Program-made: the position numbers and the translations under genes
Assembly (NCBI RefSeq): GCF_019042245.1
Contig: NZ_JAHQCX010000002.1
Location: 371,693-435,692, forward strand
DNA length: 64,000 nucleotides
Direction: 5' to 3'
Source of the DNA: Diplocloster modestus
Lineage (GTDB): Bacteria > Bacillota > Clostridia > Lachnospirales > Lachnospiraceae
The notes under the pieces: model-generated
The model's database searches: none
Told to the model about the DNA's origin: nothing
What the model saw: only the letters and a program-made list of their open reading frames with translations
Shown: positions 18,126 to 26,823 of the stretch, piece after piece
Position numbering within the stretch: the first letter of the stretch is position 1
How the letters are laid out: each line of letters starts with the position of its first letter

Positions 18126-18371
18126 TCTGTCCTTCGTAAACGGGTTGTGGTGTTCAGCTTATTCCTCTGTCCAACCCGTTCCTTGCACTACTTGTTCTGC
18201 TGCCCAGCCCGTTTCTGCCGCTCGGCTCGTTCTGCTGCGTTTCCCGGTGAAATTTATCCTTTCTGCATTTTCTGATCCGGCCGGATATTTCAGAATTCCA
18301 TTTGCAGAATTCCCTGTCTCTTTTTGTGTTTGGTCTATGGAACAGGTCGTATGTTCCTGTTTATAAATAAA
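18126..18371 (-). promoter_or_regulatory. Leader and control region of the Tm-1-like/PEP-hydrolase operon
   Basis: On the minus strand GGAATTCTG occurs twice in direct orientation with a 14-bp period (18306-18314 and 18292-18300). This is a layout typical of AraC-family binding sites, and an AraC-type fusion is encoded just upstream. The perfect palindrome ATCCGGCCGGAT (18276-18287) follows. Closer to the gene, AACGGGTTG (18139-18147) pairs with CAACCCGTT (18172-18180) as a 9-bp stem in the 5' UTR. No convincing -35/-10 pair was found, as expected for an activator-dependent promoter. Confidence 0.5.
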
Positions 18372-18410
18372 AGAAACAGTAAATGCTGATAAGTACATTT
18401 TACTGTTTCT
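18363..18410 (-). terminator. Intrinsic terminator after the AraC-fusion gene
   Basis: Arms AGAAACAGTAAA and TTTACTGTTTCT (18372-18410) pair perfectly over 12 bp. On the minus strand they are followed by TTTTATTTAT. It lies about 80 bp after the stop codon of the fusion regulator. Confidence 0.8.
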
Positions 18411-18486
18411 CTCTTTATTAGTAAATGTGGTTATGTTTGTATCTTATGTGGTTATATTGGTTTTTCACCGTCGTTCTTTTGGAAAT

Positions 18487-19680
18487 TCATGTGTTTATAT
18501 TAGATTTCCTAAAATCCGTCGGTGATGCTCCTTTGTATTTTTTAAACATCTTGCAGAACTGGGCATAATCCGTATATCCAACCATGTTTGCCACTTCAAC
18601 GAACGGAATCCCCGTATCTTCCATGAATTCTGAGGCCCGGTCCATCCGAAACCGCACCAGGTATTCGCTGAAACTCATCCCCTCCTCTTTTTTGAACAGG
18701 GTGCTCAGATAGGAAGAGGAAATATGAGCCGCCATCGCCAAATCCCCAAGATGAATCTGGCTTCGGTAATTTTCCTGAATAAATTGTTTGACGTAATTAA
18801 TGTAGTCATAATTCCGGCCATTTCCCATAAGCACCTTATATACTACATTATCCTCGTCCAGGCTGCCCGGGGTCTTATAGGCCCGGGTCACATTCAGAAT
18901 CGCCTTTTCCGCCGGAATCCGTTCAAAAGAAGATCCGCCGATAAACCCCTGACACTCCGTGGTTTCATAGAAATACTGCATATCAATAGGTGTTTTAATC
19001 GGACCTCCGTATACAACTTTGATCACATCTGTTCTGCCTTTGCACACAGCAAAGATTCTTCTGGCCAGCATGGCTGACTGTTCCAGGGATACGACCTTCT
19101 TAGGCCCCAGCACGCCTCCTGTGGTCAGTCCCAGATGAGCGCAGATGATATCCGCTCCGGCATCCAGCATCTTCTTCGCCTGTTCCTCGTCAAACACATA
19201 GGCAATGGTCAGCAGGTCCTGAAACCGGGCGATCCGTATCGCTTCCACCTCCCGGTCATAGGTTACCTGCTCTTCCTCCAGCGCTTCCCGGAAATGTCCG
19301 TCGATCAGGCCTACCGTGGGAAAATTGTTAATACCTGCGAATCCAAGCTCTTTGATTTTCGATATGTATTCATACAGATGGACCGCCGGATCACTGGCAT
19401 TGATTCCAAAGATTACGGGCGTGTCCGGAATCACCGGCAGAAGTTCCCGGGTGGCAAATTCCATGACAATGTCATTACTATTTCCATAACACAGAAAACA
19501 GCACAGGGAGCTTCTGCCCATCTGCCGGAACCGTCCCGCGCTCAAGGCCAGGATCAGATCCGCCCCTCCCAGCACCGTGTATTTGGACGTCATTCCGCTT
19601 CCGGTGGCGACACCGATAATATGACCGTTGACATGGATCTGGGCGTGCAGTTGTTTTAATATCTTTTCCCGATCAGGCAT
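18487..19680 (-). CDS. PEP-hydrolase-like TIM barrel fused to an AraC DNA-binding domain
   Basis: The 397-residue protein joins two domains. Residues 1 to about 275 are a PEP-hydrolase-family barrel ([70 protein letters not shown]). Residues 290-397 are a two-helix-turn-helix AraC domain (HLGDLAMAAHISSSYLSTLF; IPFVEVANMVGYTDYAQFCK). The barrel keeps the same family motifs as the separate enzyme at 16.1 kb, so it probably binds the same ligand and acts as the sensor. It is transcribed in the same direction as, and just upstream of, the Tm-1-like/PEP-hydrolase operon, which it most likely activates. Confidence 0.85.
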   Translation of the reverse strand: MPDREKILKQLHAQIHVNGHIIGVATGSGMTSKYTVLGGADLILALSAGRFRQMGRSSLCCFLCYGNSNDIVMEFATRELLPVIPDTPVIFGINASDPAVHLYEYISKIKELGFAGINNFPTVGLIDGHFREALEEEQVTYDREVEAIRIARFQDLLTIAYVFDEEQAKKMLDAGADIICAHLGLTTGGVLGPKKVVSLEQSAMLARRIFAVCKGRTDVIKVVYGGPIKTPIDMQYFYETTECQGFIGGSSFERIPAEKAILNVTRAYKTPGSLDEDNVVYKVLMGNGRNYDYINYVKQFIQENYRSQIHLGDLAMAAHISSSYLSTLFKKEEGMSFSEYLVRFRMDRASEFMEDTGIPFVEVANMVGYTDYAQFCKMFKKYKGASPTDFRKSNINT

Positions 19681-19790
19681 TTTACCACTCCATTTCCGTG
19701 CTCCTTAGATGGTCACATGATTCGTATCTATCTTACGCCAAAGCTTGTCTTATTATAACTTATCGTTTTCCGCTATGAGCACTTAGCGCT

Positions 19791-20561
19791 TTATTTTGTG
19801 TGTATATTCTCATGAATGGTCTTAAGAATGGGTTCTAATTCTAATACAGGGATCTGTCCCGGCGCCGATGCCTGCTTCGCCGCTCCAAAGGTCACACTGG
19901 AGCCGAATTCCTCCCCGCACAGCCGGCTGATCAGTCCTGTCCCTCCCATAGACATGGTAATCACCGGGCGGTCTGCATATCTGGTTACCATCTCCTGCGT
20001 CGCATCCAGAAGAGCCAGTACATCCCGTCTGCTCCGGGGCATAACGGCCAGTTTGAGGATATCCGCACCTGCCTCCTGCATTCTTCGAAGTCTGGATATC
20101 ATGTCTTCTTTTGATGGAGTGCCCTGGAAATCATGACTCGACGCAATAACCTTTACATCGGCCTTATGGGCTGTCTCCAGACACTTTTCCATGTCCTCCC
20201 CTACGGTAAAAAATTCAATGTCCACCAAATCAATCAGCCCGGTCCGGACCGCCCGGATCACAAGCTCTGTGTAATCCGCGGCTGCGACAGCCTTCTCTCC
20301 TCCTTCCATAGCCGTGCGGAATGTAAATAGAAGCGGCAGATCGCCTGCAGCCTTTCTTAACTTTACCAAAACCTCGTTTACCCGTTCAAAAACAAATACG
20401 TCTGTAAACCAGTCTGCACGCCATTCCACGATATCCACCGGCAGGCCGGACAGTTCTTCTGCCTGCGTTAAGATCTCTTTTTCCGTGGTACCTGCAACAG
20501 GCACACAGATCTTCGGTATCCCTTCTCCGATTTTGACATTGCGTACGATTACCGGGTTCAT
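19791..20561 (-). CDS. aroD: 3-dehydroquinate dehydratase, type I
   Basis: The 256-residue TIM-barrel enzyme removes water from 3-dehydroquinate to give 3-dehydroshikimate via a Schiff base. His143 (SSHDFQGTP) and the Schiff-base Lys170 (ILKLAVMP) occupy the same positions as in the Salmonella enzyme. EWRAD and GSSVTFGAA segments are also typical. The ATG at 20561 follows GGAGGAAATTTAC. It has its own promoter with a palindromic site and is not in an aro operon, so it may serve quinate/shikimate use as well as synthesis. Confidence 0.93.
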   Translation of the reverse strand: MNPVIVRNVKIGEGIPKICVPVAGTTEKEILTQAEELSGLPVDIVEWRADWFTDVFVFERVNEVLVKLRKAAGDLPLLFTFRTAMEGGEKAVAAADYTELVIRAVRTGLIDLVDIEFFTVGEDMEKCLETAHKADVKVIASSHDFQGTPSKEDMISRLRRMQEAGADILKLAVMPRSRRDVLALLDATQEMVTRYADRPVITMSMGGTGLISRLCGEEFGSSVTFGAAKQASAPGQIPVLELEPILKTIHENIHTK

Positions 20562-20676
20562 GTAAATTTCCTCCATCTGCTTTACTTGACCGGTATTTCT
20601 CCAGTCGTTTTATTTATAAGGCAGTTCTTCTGCCTGTCTGTCCGCTAAAAATTACTGTAACCGTTTCTGCTCTTTT

Positions 20677-20743
20677 CCACTGGTAAATTATAGCACGTAA
20701 CCATACTCTGCTCAACGAATATATCCCAGTGGTATTTACCACT
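20677..20743 (-). promoter_or_regulatory. aroD promoter with two operator-like sites
   Basis: On the minus strand TTGAGC (20710-20715) and TATAAT (20687-20692) are 17 bp apart. AGTGGTATTTACCACT (20728-20743), an inverted repeat with a two-base centre, sits upstream of -35. A related half site, CCACTGGTAAA (20677-20687), overlaps the -10. This suggests repression or activation by a dimeric regulator that I cannot name. Confidence 0.7.
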
Positions 20744-20750
20744 TAATTTC

Positions 20751-22667
20751 TCATAACCCATGAATCAGAATCTGCTCCCCGGTCCCGGTGGTGTCATATC
20801 CCCCCATCTCTTTAAGCTTCATCCGGAATGCCTGGCTTTTCAACACATCCAGGAATGCCTGTATATGGGGAAGTTCGAGGGCCTTCGGATAAAGCGCAAA
20901 GTCGTATTCCTCCGCTCCGATCGGCAGGAAATCCAGATCCATAGCTTTCGCGGCCGACTGAATCCCCATTCCCGCGTCTGCCCCGTCGCTGCCCACCAGA
21001 GCCGCTACAGCCATATGGGTGGATGCCTCATGGGTGTATCCGTCTATTTGCGCAGGCGTAAGCCCGTTTTCACCAAGCAGATAGTCGAACAGGATTCTGG
21101 TTCCGGCCCCCCGCTGCCGGTTCACGTACCGGCGGCCCGGCAGGTCACTGATTCCTCTGATATTCAAGGGATTTCCCTTTTTCACGATCAATCCCTGAAT
21201 CCGTTTCACACCCTTGATCAGCAGAACCGGCTCGTGAAAAAGTTCTTCCAGATATGATCTGTTATATATACCTGTCTTCTGATCCAGCAGATGGATCGGT
21301 GCCACATGGGTCTCGCCCCGCCGCAGAGCCATCAAGCCTCCCATACTCCCCACGTGAGTACTGCTCAAAAACATATGGGGATGCAGGTTCGGCATCAGAT
21401 CCGACAGGACATCCAGCAGCAGGTCATGACTTCCGATCACCATCACCGTATGCTCGATTTCTGAAAGGCTTCGGAACAGCTCTACCTGCACCGTCTCTCC
21501 TGCTTCCATGCCTTCCCTGTTCTGGTCTATGACACAAAAGCCATCCGCACGCACCAGGGACATGGCCGCACCTGCGCCTCTGGCTAACGGTGCGGCGATC
21601 AGCTTCCCATCTACCTTTCCAATCTTTACTCTGACGTACTCTTTATATTTCAGGCTGGAGATCAGGCGTCTGGACAGCACCGCTTCGGTACGGCCTGCCG
21701 GCTGCCGGTTCGACCCCAGGTAAAGATCCAGCACAGGGATTACAAAATTCTGAAATCCAATGAAGGCAGACACCGGGTAACCCGGAAGCCCGATTACCGG
21801 TTTCCCGTCTACAACAGCAAGAATCACCGGCTTCCCAGGTTTTATCGCCACACCATGGATGATCACCTGTCCCAGCTCTCTAAGCACATGCACGGTATAA
21901 TCCTCCATTCCTGCGCTGGACCCTGCATTTACCAACACCATATCATGTTCCCGGACTGCCGTAAGGATCGCTTGCCGAAGCAGTCCATAATCATCCGGGA
22001 CCGGCGGCAGGCGGAAGGGCAGCCCTTCCTGCTCTGTAACCATATTCTCAAACATCCGGGAATTCGATTCGATGATCTCCCCCTCCCGCGGTTCCCGTCC
22101 CGGCTCGATGATCTCTGAACCGGTAGGGATCACTGCCACCAGCGGCCGCCGGACCACCTCCACCTTCTGAACCCCTCCCGCTATCAATACGCCTATATCA
22201 ACCGGACGAATCCTATGCCCTCCAGGCAGGATCATTTCACCGGCCACGATATCCTCCCCAATGGGCCGTACATGCTGCCAGGGAGACGCCGATGCCAGGA
22301 TCCGAAACCTGGACGGATCCGGTGTCTCCACAAGATCTTCCGCCATGATTACCGCATTGCAGGGCGGCCTGATCGGATCACCTGTATCAATCAGCTGGCA
22401 GTTCTCACCGATCACCAGCTCCACCGGTTCCCGTTCCGAAGCTAGATTCGTGATTTCCGCCTTGACGGCGACACCGTCCATCGCTGCTGAATTGTAAAGA
22501 GGAGAACAATATTTTGCATAAACTGCCGATTTCGTCACCCGGTTCAGAGCTTCCGTCACCGGTATCGTCTCATAGCTGACACCGACACACTCCTCTAAAG
22601 CCTTCCGGTAGATCTTAACCGCTTCCTCTGCCGGAGTATTATTCAGATAAAGATTCCGTTTCTCCAT
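20751..22667 (-). CDS. MoeA-type molybdopterin enzyme fused to a periplasmic-binding-like domain
   Basis: The 638-residue protein has an N-terminal MoeA/gephyrin-like half (about 1-405: YNSAAMDGVAV, DTGDPIRPPCNAVIMAEDL, IPTGSEIIEPG, NAGSSAGMEDYTVHVL, KPGKPVILAVVDGKPVIGLPGYPVS). A PBP-like half (about 415-638) follows, with GGLMALRRGETHVAPIHLLD and RQRGAGTRILFDYLL. Such fusions occur in clostridia and archaea. MoeA inserts molybdate or tungstate into adenylylated molybdopterin; the extra domain may bind the oxyanion or a cofactor intermediate. It follows the single-domain moeA by 44 bp. Confidence 0.9.
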   Translation of the reverse strand: MEKRNLYLNNTPAEEAVKIYRKALEECVGVSYETIPVTEALNRVTKSAVYAKYCSPLYNSAAMDGVAVKAEITNLASEREPVELVIGENCQLIDTGDPIRPPCNAVIMAEDLVETPDPSRFRILASASPWQHVRPIGEDIVAGEMILPGGHRIRPVDIGVLIAGGVQKVEVVRRPLVAVIPTGSEIIEPGREPREGEIIESNSRMFENMVTEQEGLPFRLPPVPDDYGLLRQAILTAVREHDMVLVNAGSSAGMEDYTVHVLRELGQVIIHGVAIKPGKPVILAVVDGKPVIGLPGYPVSAFIGFQNFVIPVLDLYLGSNRQPAGRTEAVLSRRLISSLKYKEYVRVKIGKVDGKLIAAPLARGAGAAMSLVRADGFCVIDQNREGMEAGETVQVELFRSLSEIEHTVMVIGSHDLLLDVLSDLMPNLHPHMFLSSTHVGSMGGLMALRRGETHVAPIHLLDQKTGIYNRSYLEELFHEPVLLIKGVKRIQGLIVKKGNPLNIRGISDLPGRRYVNRQRGAGTRILFDYLLGENGLTPAQIDGYTHEASTHMAVAALVGSDGADAGMGIQSAAKAMDLDFLPIGAEEYDFALYPKALELPHIQAFLDVLKSQAFRMKLKEMGGYDTTGTGEQILIHGL

Positions 22668-22711
22668 CTTGTCCTATCCTTTCCTAACAAACTATCGATA
22701 CAACCGAGCCT

Positions 22712-23941
22712 TTATATCGGCCACACACAGACCCTCTCCCCAGTGTGCAGCCCTTCCCGGTTAACCGGTATCATCGTAAAGCCGTCCGCTTCCGTCAATG
22801 TCGTGATGAGCCCCGACTTTCCAAATACCGGCCTGGCCAGATATCCGTCCCCGCCGGGCAGAAGCTGTACCAGCTGGCATGTCTCCCTCCCCGGCGCCCC
22901 CGGCACATTACATTCCATCTGCGCCTTCATACAGACCGGTGGCTTTTCTCCCCGAAGCTGCTTCAGGATCCTGCCGAACAACAGGACAAACACAAGCATC
23001 GCAGCTGCAGGGTGCCCGGGCAGCCCGGCCAATATCGTCCGGCTGGACTCATCATAACCCAGAATCGTTGGTTTCCCCGGCTTTAACGCCAGGCCATGGG
23101 TAAATACTCCCGGCTTGGCCAGCTGGTCGATCACCTCTGCGGTAAAATCCCTGTTTCCCTGTGAACTGCCTCCGGAGAGCAGCACCAGATCGCTGCCGCG
23201 CATGGCTGAATAAATCGTACGGGAGAGCTGCTCTCTGTCATCTTTAATAAGCTCGGTATGGATTACGTCACAGCCATATTGGCGGGCCAGCGTTTTCAGT
23301 ACCCCCGAATTGATATCCCGCATCTGTCCAGGCCCCAGGGGCTCCCCCGGTTCCACCAATTCATCACCTGTGGACAAAACCGTAACACGAAACGGTGCAA
23401 AGACCGGGATTTCTATGATCCCTGCCGCCAACAGTCCTCCGATCTCCTGCGCACGGACTTCGGTCCCTTTTTTCAGAAAGACAGATCCTCCACGGATATC
23501 ATCTCCCACAGGAACCACATCCCTGCCCGGTGATACCGGCTGTCCGACCGCGATCTGTCCCGTGCCGAAAGGCTCACAATACTCTATCATCACCATGGCA
23601 TCCGCCCCCTCCGGAATCATACCCCCGGTGGGAACATAGGCACACTGGCCGCTTTGTAACCGATGCTTGGGAACTTGTCCTGCGTCCACCTCTTCCACCA
23701 CTCTCAACAAAACCGGAAGAGCCTCCGCCGCCCCCTGCGTATCCTGAGCCAGAACTGCATATCCATCCACAGTGGAGCGCCGGAAACCCGGTATATCCTC
23801 AGCACTTACTATGTCACCAGCCAGGACTCTTCCCACTGCTTCCTCTGTTCGGATCTGCTGCGTATTAAGAGGCAGCATTACCGCCGCCCGAAGCAGTTTC
23901 TCCATAGCTTCGTCCAATGTATCCACTCTCAGCAGTTTCAT
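22712..23941 (-). CDS. moeA: Molybdopterin molybdenumtransferase MoeA
   Basis: The 409-residue protein is a complete MoeA: GFRRSTVDGYAV, GGMIPEGADAMVMIEYCE, TGDELVEPG, LSGGSSQGNRDFT, KPGKPTILGY and LAGLPGHPAAA. It transfers molybdate or tungstate to molybdopterin in the cytoplasm. GGAGGAAAAT precedes the ATG at 23941. It stands between tupC and the fused MoeA, so the two MoeA proteins may serve different metals or cofactor forms. Tungstate is the likely metal here because the neighbouring transporter is of the Tup type. Confidence 0.93.
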   Translation of the reverse strand: MKLLRVDTLDEAMEKLLRAAVMLPLNTQQIRTEEAVGRVLAGDIVSAEDIPGFRRSTVDGYAVLAQDTQGAAEALPVLLRVVEEVDAGQVPKHRLQSGQCAYVPTGGMIPEGADAMVMIEYCEPFGTGQIAVGQPVSPGRDVVPVGDDIRGGSVFLKKGTEVRAQEIGGLLAAGIIEIPVFAPFRVTVLSTGDELVEPGEPLGPGQMRDINSGVLKTLARQYGCDVIHTELIKDDREQLSRTIYSAMRGSDLVLLSGGSSQGNRDFTAEVIDQLAKPGVFTHGLALKPGKPTILGYDESSRTILAGLPGHPAAAMLVFVLLFGRILKQLRGEKPPVCMKAQMECNVPGAPGRETCQLVQLLPGGDGYLARPVFGKSGLITTLTEADGFTMIPVNREGLHTGERVCVWPI

Positions 23942-24035
23942 ATTTTCCTCCATGCATACGTTTTTCCGCACATATCATTTACCACGGGCATACCTGTATG
24001 CCGTTTGATTCACGGCATTACTATGGAAATACCTT

Positions 24036-24722
24036 TCAGGTACGATCCAATGATTCCCGGTCCAGGAAAGCCCTAAGCCTTTCCTCCCCGCAGTTTTTAA
24101 GCAGCTCCCGGGCAGGGCCGCTGACCACCAGTTCCCCCTGTGACAGAAAATGAATCTGATCACTCATACGGTATATATGGGAGAGCTGATGACTGATCAG
24201 CACCCAGGTCACGGCAGACTGCTCCTGTATCTCCCGGATCCACTGTTCGAACAGCTTTACACTGTCCGGATCCAGATTCGAAAGGGTTTCATCAACGATA
24301 ATAAACTTCGGCTTCAGGATCATAGCGCGGATCATGGACAATTTCTGCCGTTCCCCTCCGGACAGGCTGCCTGCGTACTGGTCTTTCTTTTTCCACAACC
24401 CACAGCGGGTAAGCCACGGCCTGATATCAGATTCTTCAGGCTTCTCTCCCCGGAGCTTCAGGGGATACACCACATTCTCATAAACGCTGGTATGCATCAG
24501 ATAAGGCCTCTGGGAAGTCATGGTGATCTCCCTTCCGGTGAGCCCTTCCCTGTCGATCCGCCCGGAATCCGGAGTCAGGATCCCCATCATCAGCTTTGCC
24601 AGCGTGGTCTTTCCGCAGCCGTTACCGCCGATCAGTCCGTGAATACATCCGTCCTCCAGCTGTAATTGCGGAATCCGAAGGCGGAAATCTCCGACCTGCT
24701 TTTCGATATCAGTCATTTTCAA
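24036..24722 (-). CDS. tupC: Tungstate ABC transporter, ATP-binding protein
   Basis: The 228-residue ATPase shows Walker A GGNGCGKTT, Q-loop TSQRPYLM, signature LSGGERQKLS, Walker B FIIVDETLSNLD and switch His in ISHQ. It powers oxyanion import with the adjacent permease. A TTG start at 24722 fits the GGAGG nine bases upstream; an ATG at 24716 is the alternative. The gene overlaps the end of the permease gene by 14 bp. Tungstate rather than molybdate is inferred from the binding protein. Confidence 0.9.
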   Translation of the reverse strand: MKMTDIEKQVGDFRLRIPQLQLEDGCIHGLIGGNGCGKTTLAKLMMGILTPDSGRIDREGLTGREITMTSQRPYLMHTSVYENVVYPLKLRGEKPEESDIRPWLTRCGLWKKKDQYAGSLSGGERQKLSMIRAMILKPKFIIVDETLSNLDPDSVKLFEQWIREIQEQSAVTWVLISHQLSHIYRMSDQIHFLSQGELVVSGPARELLKNCGEERLRAFLDRESLDRT

Positions 24723-25401
24723 CGGATATTTCCTCCTTTCGGAAAAAATCCGCCAGGCATTGCAGGAGAAAAGCCATAAGCAGCAATATAAGTCCCAGCG
24801 CCACTCCCTCTGTAAAGATTCCCTGGCTTTTCAGCAAAGATATGGCCGTAGTCATGGTACGGGTATTTCCCTTAATATTTCCTCCCACCAGCATGACCGC
24901 TCCCACTTCACTGATGGAACGCCCGAATCCTGAGAGAATGGCAAAATAGATCTCATTTTTCATTTCCCGGAGCATCAGCCAGTTCGTCTGCATCGGATCC
25001 GCTCCCATCGTGACGGCGAAATTACGGATGGCGGGCGCGGTACGCACGGCGTAAGAATAGACCATCCCGCAGATAATCGGTGTAATAATGAGGGTCTGCG
25101 CCAGCACCATGCCTTTGATCGTGAACAACCACCTAAACGCCCCCAACGGTCCCCGCCGCATCAGAAGCATGTATACCAGCAGACCGATCACCACCGGCGG
25201 CACTCCCATCAAGGTCCTGTTCATCCGCACCAAGATACGTTTTCCTGGAAACCGGTGCTTCTCCAGCAGCAGTCCCAGCGGTATCCCCAGCAAAGCGGAG
25301 ACCGCAGTGGAACAGACTGCCATCTGAAATGTCACCTGAATCGAGCTGAATACTCCTACATTGGAAAATGTCTCATTGATCCATTGTTCAATCGCGTTCA
25401 T
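24709..25401 (-). CDS. tupB: Tungstate ABC transporter, permease
   Basis: The 230-residue membrane protein has about five to six helices. It contains the coupling EAA-loop region FAVTMGADPMQTNWLMLREMK and GFGRSISEVGAVMLVGGNI, which is characteristic of TupB/WtpB permeases. It forms the membrane channel with tupC (14-bp overlap). It is separated from tupA by 363 bp of structured repeats, an unusual gap within a transporter operon. Confidence 0.9.
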   Translation of the reverse strand: MNAIEQWINETFSNVGVFSSIQVTFQMAVCSTAVSALLGIPLGLLLEKHRFPGKRILVRMNRTLMGVPPVVIGLLVYMLLMRRGPLGAFRWLFTIKGMVLAQTLIITPIICGMVYSYAVRTAPAIRNFAVTMGADPMQTNWLMLREMKNEIYFAILSGFGRSISEVGAVMLVGGNIKGNTRTMTTAISLLKSQGIFTEGVALGLILLLMAFLLQCLADFFRKEEISVEND

Positions 25402-25450
25402 TTCCGGCCCCTTTCACTGCCTCCCTATTTTCAATAACTTTCTATTAAAA

Positions 25451-25570
25451 AGAGTTTCGCTTGCGAAACTCTCCGCCTGCGGCGGGCCGCGTAAGCGGCA
25501 TCTTCCTTTCCGCCGCAGTGAGATCCCCCGGAGGGTATTTTTATTCCATAGGCGCACTTTCCTATGGAAT
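25451..25570. repeat. Structured intergenic repeat, copy 1
   Basis: This 120-bp unit contains nested inverted repeats. AGAGTTTCGC pairs with GCGAAACTCT (25451-25472), CTGCGGCGG pairs with CCGCCGCAG around an inner GCCGC/GCGGC hairpin, and ATTCCATAGG pairs with CCTATGGAAT (25543-25570). It is followed by a second copy with a 125-bp period. It looks like a bacterial REP/MITE-type structured element rather than coding sequence. Confidence 0.85.
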
Positions 25571-25575
25571 GAAAA

Positions 25576-25694
25576 AGAGTTTCGCTTGCAAAACTCTCCG
25601 CCTGAGCGGGCCGCGTAAGCGGCATCTTCCTTTCCACCGCAGTGCGATCCCCGCGGAGCGTTTTTTATTTCATAGGAGCACTTTCCTATGAAAT
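25576..25694. repeat. Structured intergenic repeat, copy 2
   Basis: This is a 119-bp unit about 90% identical to copy 1. Its terminal hairpin reads ATTTCATAGG (25667-25676) and CCTATGAAAT (25685-25694). The C-to-T change in the left arm relative to copy 1 is matched by G-to-A in the right arm, which preserves pairing. The middle stem (CTGAGCGG against CCACCGCAG) has partly decayed. Confidence 0.85.
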
Positions 25695-25695
25695 G

Positions 25696-25747
25696 AAAAC
25701 AGCGCCGCATCCGCAGGAATACCTCTGTCCTACGCGGATACGGCGCT
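25696..25747 (-). terminator. Terminator-like hairpin after tupA
   Basis: AGCGCCGTATCCGC pairs with GCGGATGCGGCGCT on the minus strand with one mismatch, followed by GTTTTCATTTC. It lies 17 bp after the tupA stop and could reduce read-through into tupB-tupC, giving more binding protein than transporter. Confidence 0.65.
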
Positions 25748-25764
25748 ATGCATCTTCGTATGAT

Positions 25765-26730
25765 TTAAGAATCGGTTCCGGCATTGGGCACGAAGAGCGC
25801 CTGCCCGTATTCTTCCACACCGTACTCACCGATCAGCTGCTGCACCTTTTCAGAGCAGATCCAGTCGATGAAATCATTGGCTCCCACGTTGTTGATATCA
25901 GGATATTTATCCGGATTCACCGCGATCACCCCATATTGATTCAGCAGGCTGGAATCCCCCTCGCAGACGATCTCCAGCTCCAGCGGTACCGTGGCATCCT
26001 TCTTCATCTTCAGATACGTTCCCCGGTCTGTCAGGCAGTAAGCCTTCCTCTCATCCGCCATCGTGAGTGTGGCACCCATTCCCTGTCCGGACTCCACATA
26101 TTCCGGATCATTCGCGGGATCAAGCGCCAGCTTCTTCCAGATCTGTTTTTCCTTCTTATCTGTCCCGGAATCATCTCCGCGGGAGACGAAAGGAAGCTGA
26201 TCCTTGATAATCTGCGAGAAAACGGCTTCTATATTATCTGTATGCGCGATCGGTTCTGCCGGCCCCGCCACGATAAAATCATTGTACATCACCGGGAAAC
26301 GCTCCACCCCGTAACCGCCTGCCACAAATTCTTCTTCACTGGCCTTCGCGTGAACCAGCACTACGGCTACGTCGCCGTTTTCACCCATTTTCAGGGCTTC
26401 TCCCGTACCAACGGCATTCCACTGCAGATCCCAGCCAGTATCCGCAAGGAATATGGGCTTCAGATAATCAAGCAGCCCCGTATCATCGGTACTGGTGGTA
26501 GTGGCCATCAAGAGCACCCCTTTTTCTTCCACAGGAGTCTGCTCCGTTTCCGCCGGTGCCGCACTCTCCACCGGAACAGCAGTCTCTTTCGGCGGTGCTT
26601 CGGGCACCTCAGTTGCCGCGGGTTCTGCCGGACCGGCCGGCGCTTCTTCTTTTTTTCCACAGCCTGCAACGGCAGCTGCGATCATAAACAGGCCCAGAAT
26701 AAGTGACAGGAACTTTCTTGTTTTTATCAT
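25765..26730 (-). CDS. tupA: Tungstate-binding lipoprotein
   Basis: The 321-residue protein has a lipoprotein signal peptide with lipobox AVAGC (Cys24). A Pro/Ala/Glu-rich linker (about 25-70) follows. The binding domain contains TTTST (77-81), the oxyanion-binding signature of TupA/WtpA-type proteins, plus SRGDDSGTDKKE and LTDRGTYL. It captures tungstate outside the membrane and delivers it to TupB. GGGAGG precedes the start. It is followed by terminator-like and repeat sequence before tupB. Confidence 0.92.
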   Translation of the reverse strand: MIKTRKFLSLILGLFMIAAAVAGCGKKEEAPAGPAEPAATEVPEAPPKETAVPVESAAPAETEQTPVEEKGVLLMATTTSTDDTGLLDYLKPIFLADTGWDLQWNAVGTGEALKMGENGDVAVVLVHAKASEEEFVAGGYGVERFPVMYNDFIVAGPAEPIAHTDNIEAVFSQIIKDQLPFVSRGDDSGTDKKEKQIWKKLALDPANDPEYVESGQGMGATLTMADERKAYCLTDRGTYLKMKKDATVPLELEIVCEGDSSLLNQYGVIAVNPDKYPDINNVGANDFIDWICSEKVQQLIGEYGVEEYGQALFVPNAGTDS

Positions 26731-26823
26731 AGTAACCCTCCCTTAAAACATTAGTATTGCAGGGCCTCCCTGCTGTTTGATTTCCTGTTTTTATCATACA
26801 GGAATTTTCTGGTAAATAAAAGC

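Noticed and set aside
26731-26823. Possible molybdenum-cofactor riboswitch before tupA
   Set aside because: Two small hairpins (GCAGGG/CCCTGC and TTCCTG/CAGGAA) are present, but the 93-bp gap is too short and lacks the conserved Moco RNA core.
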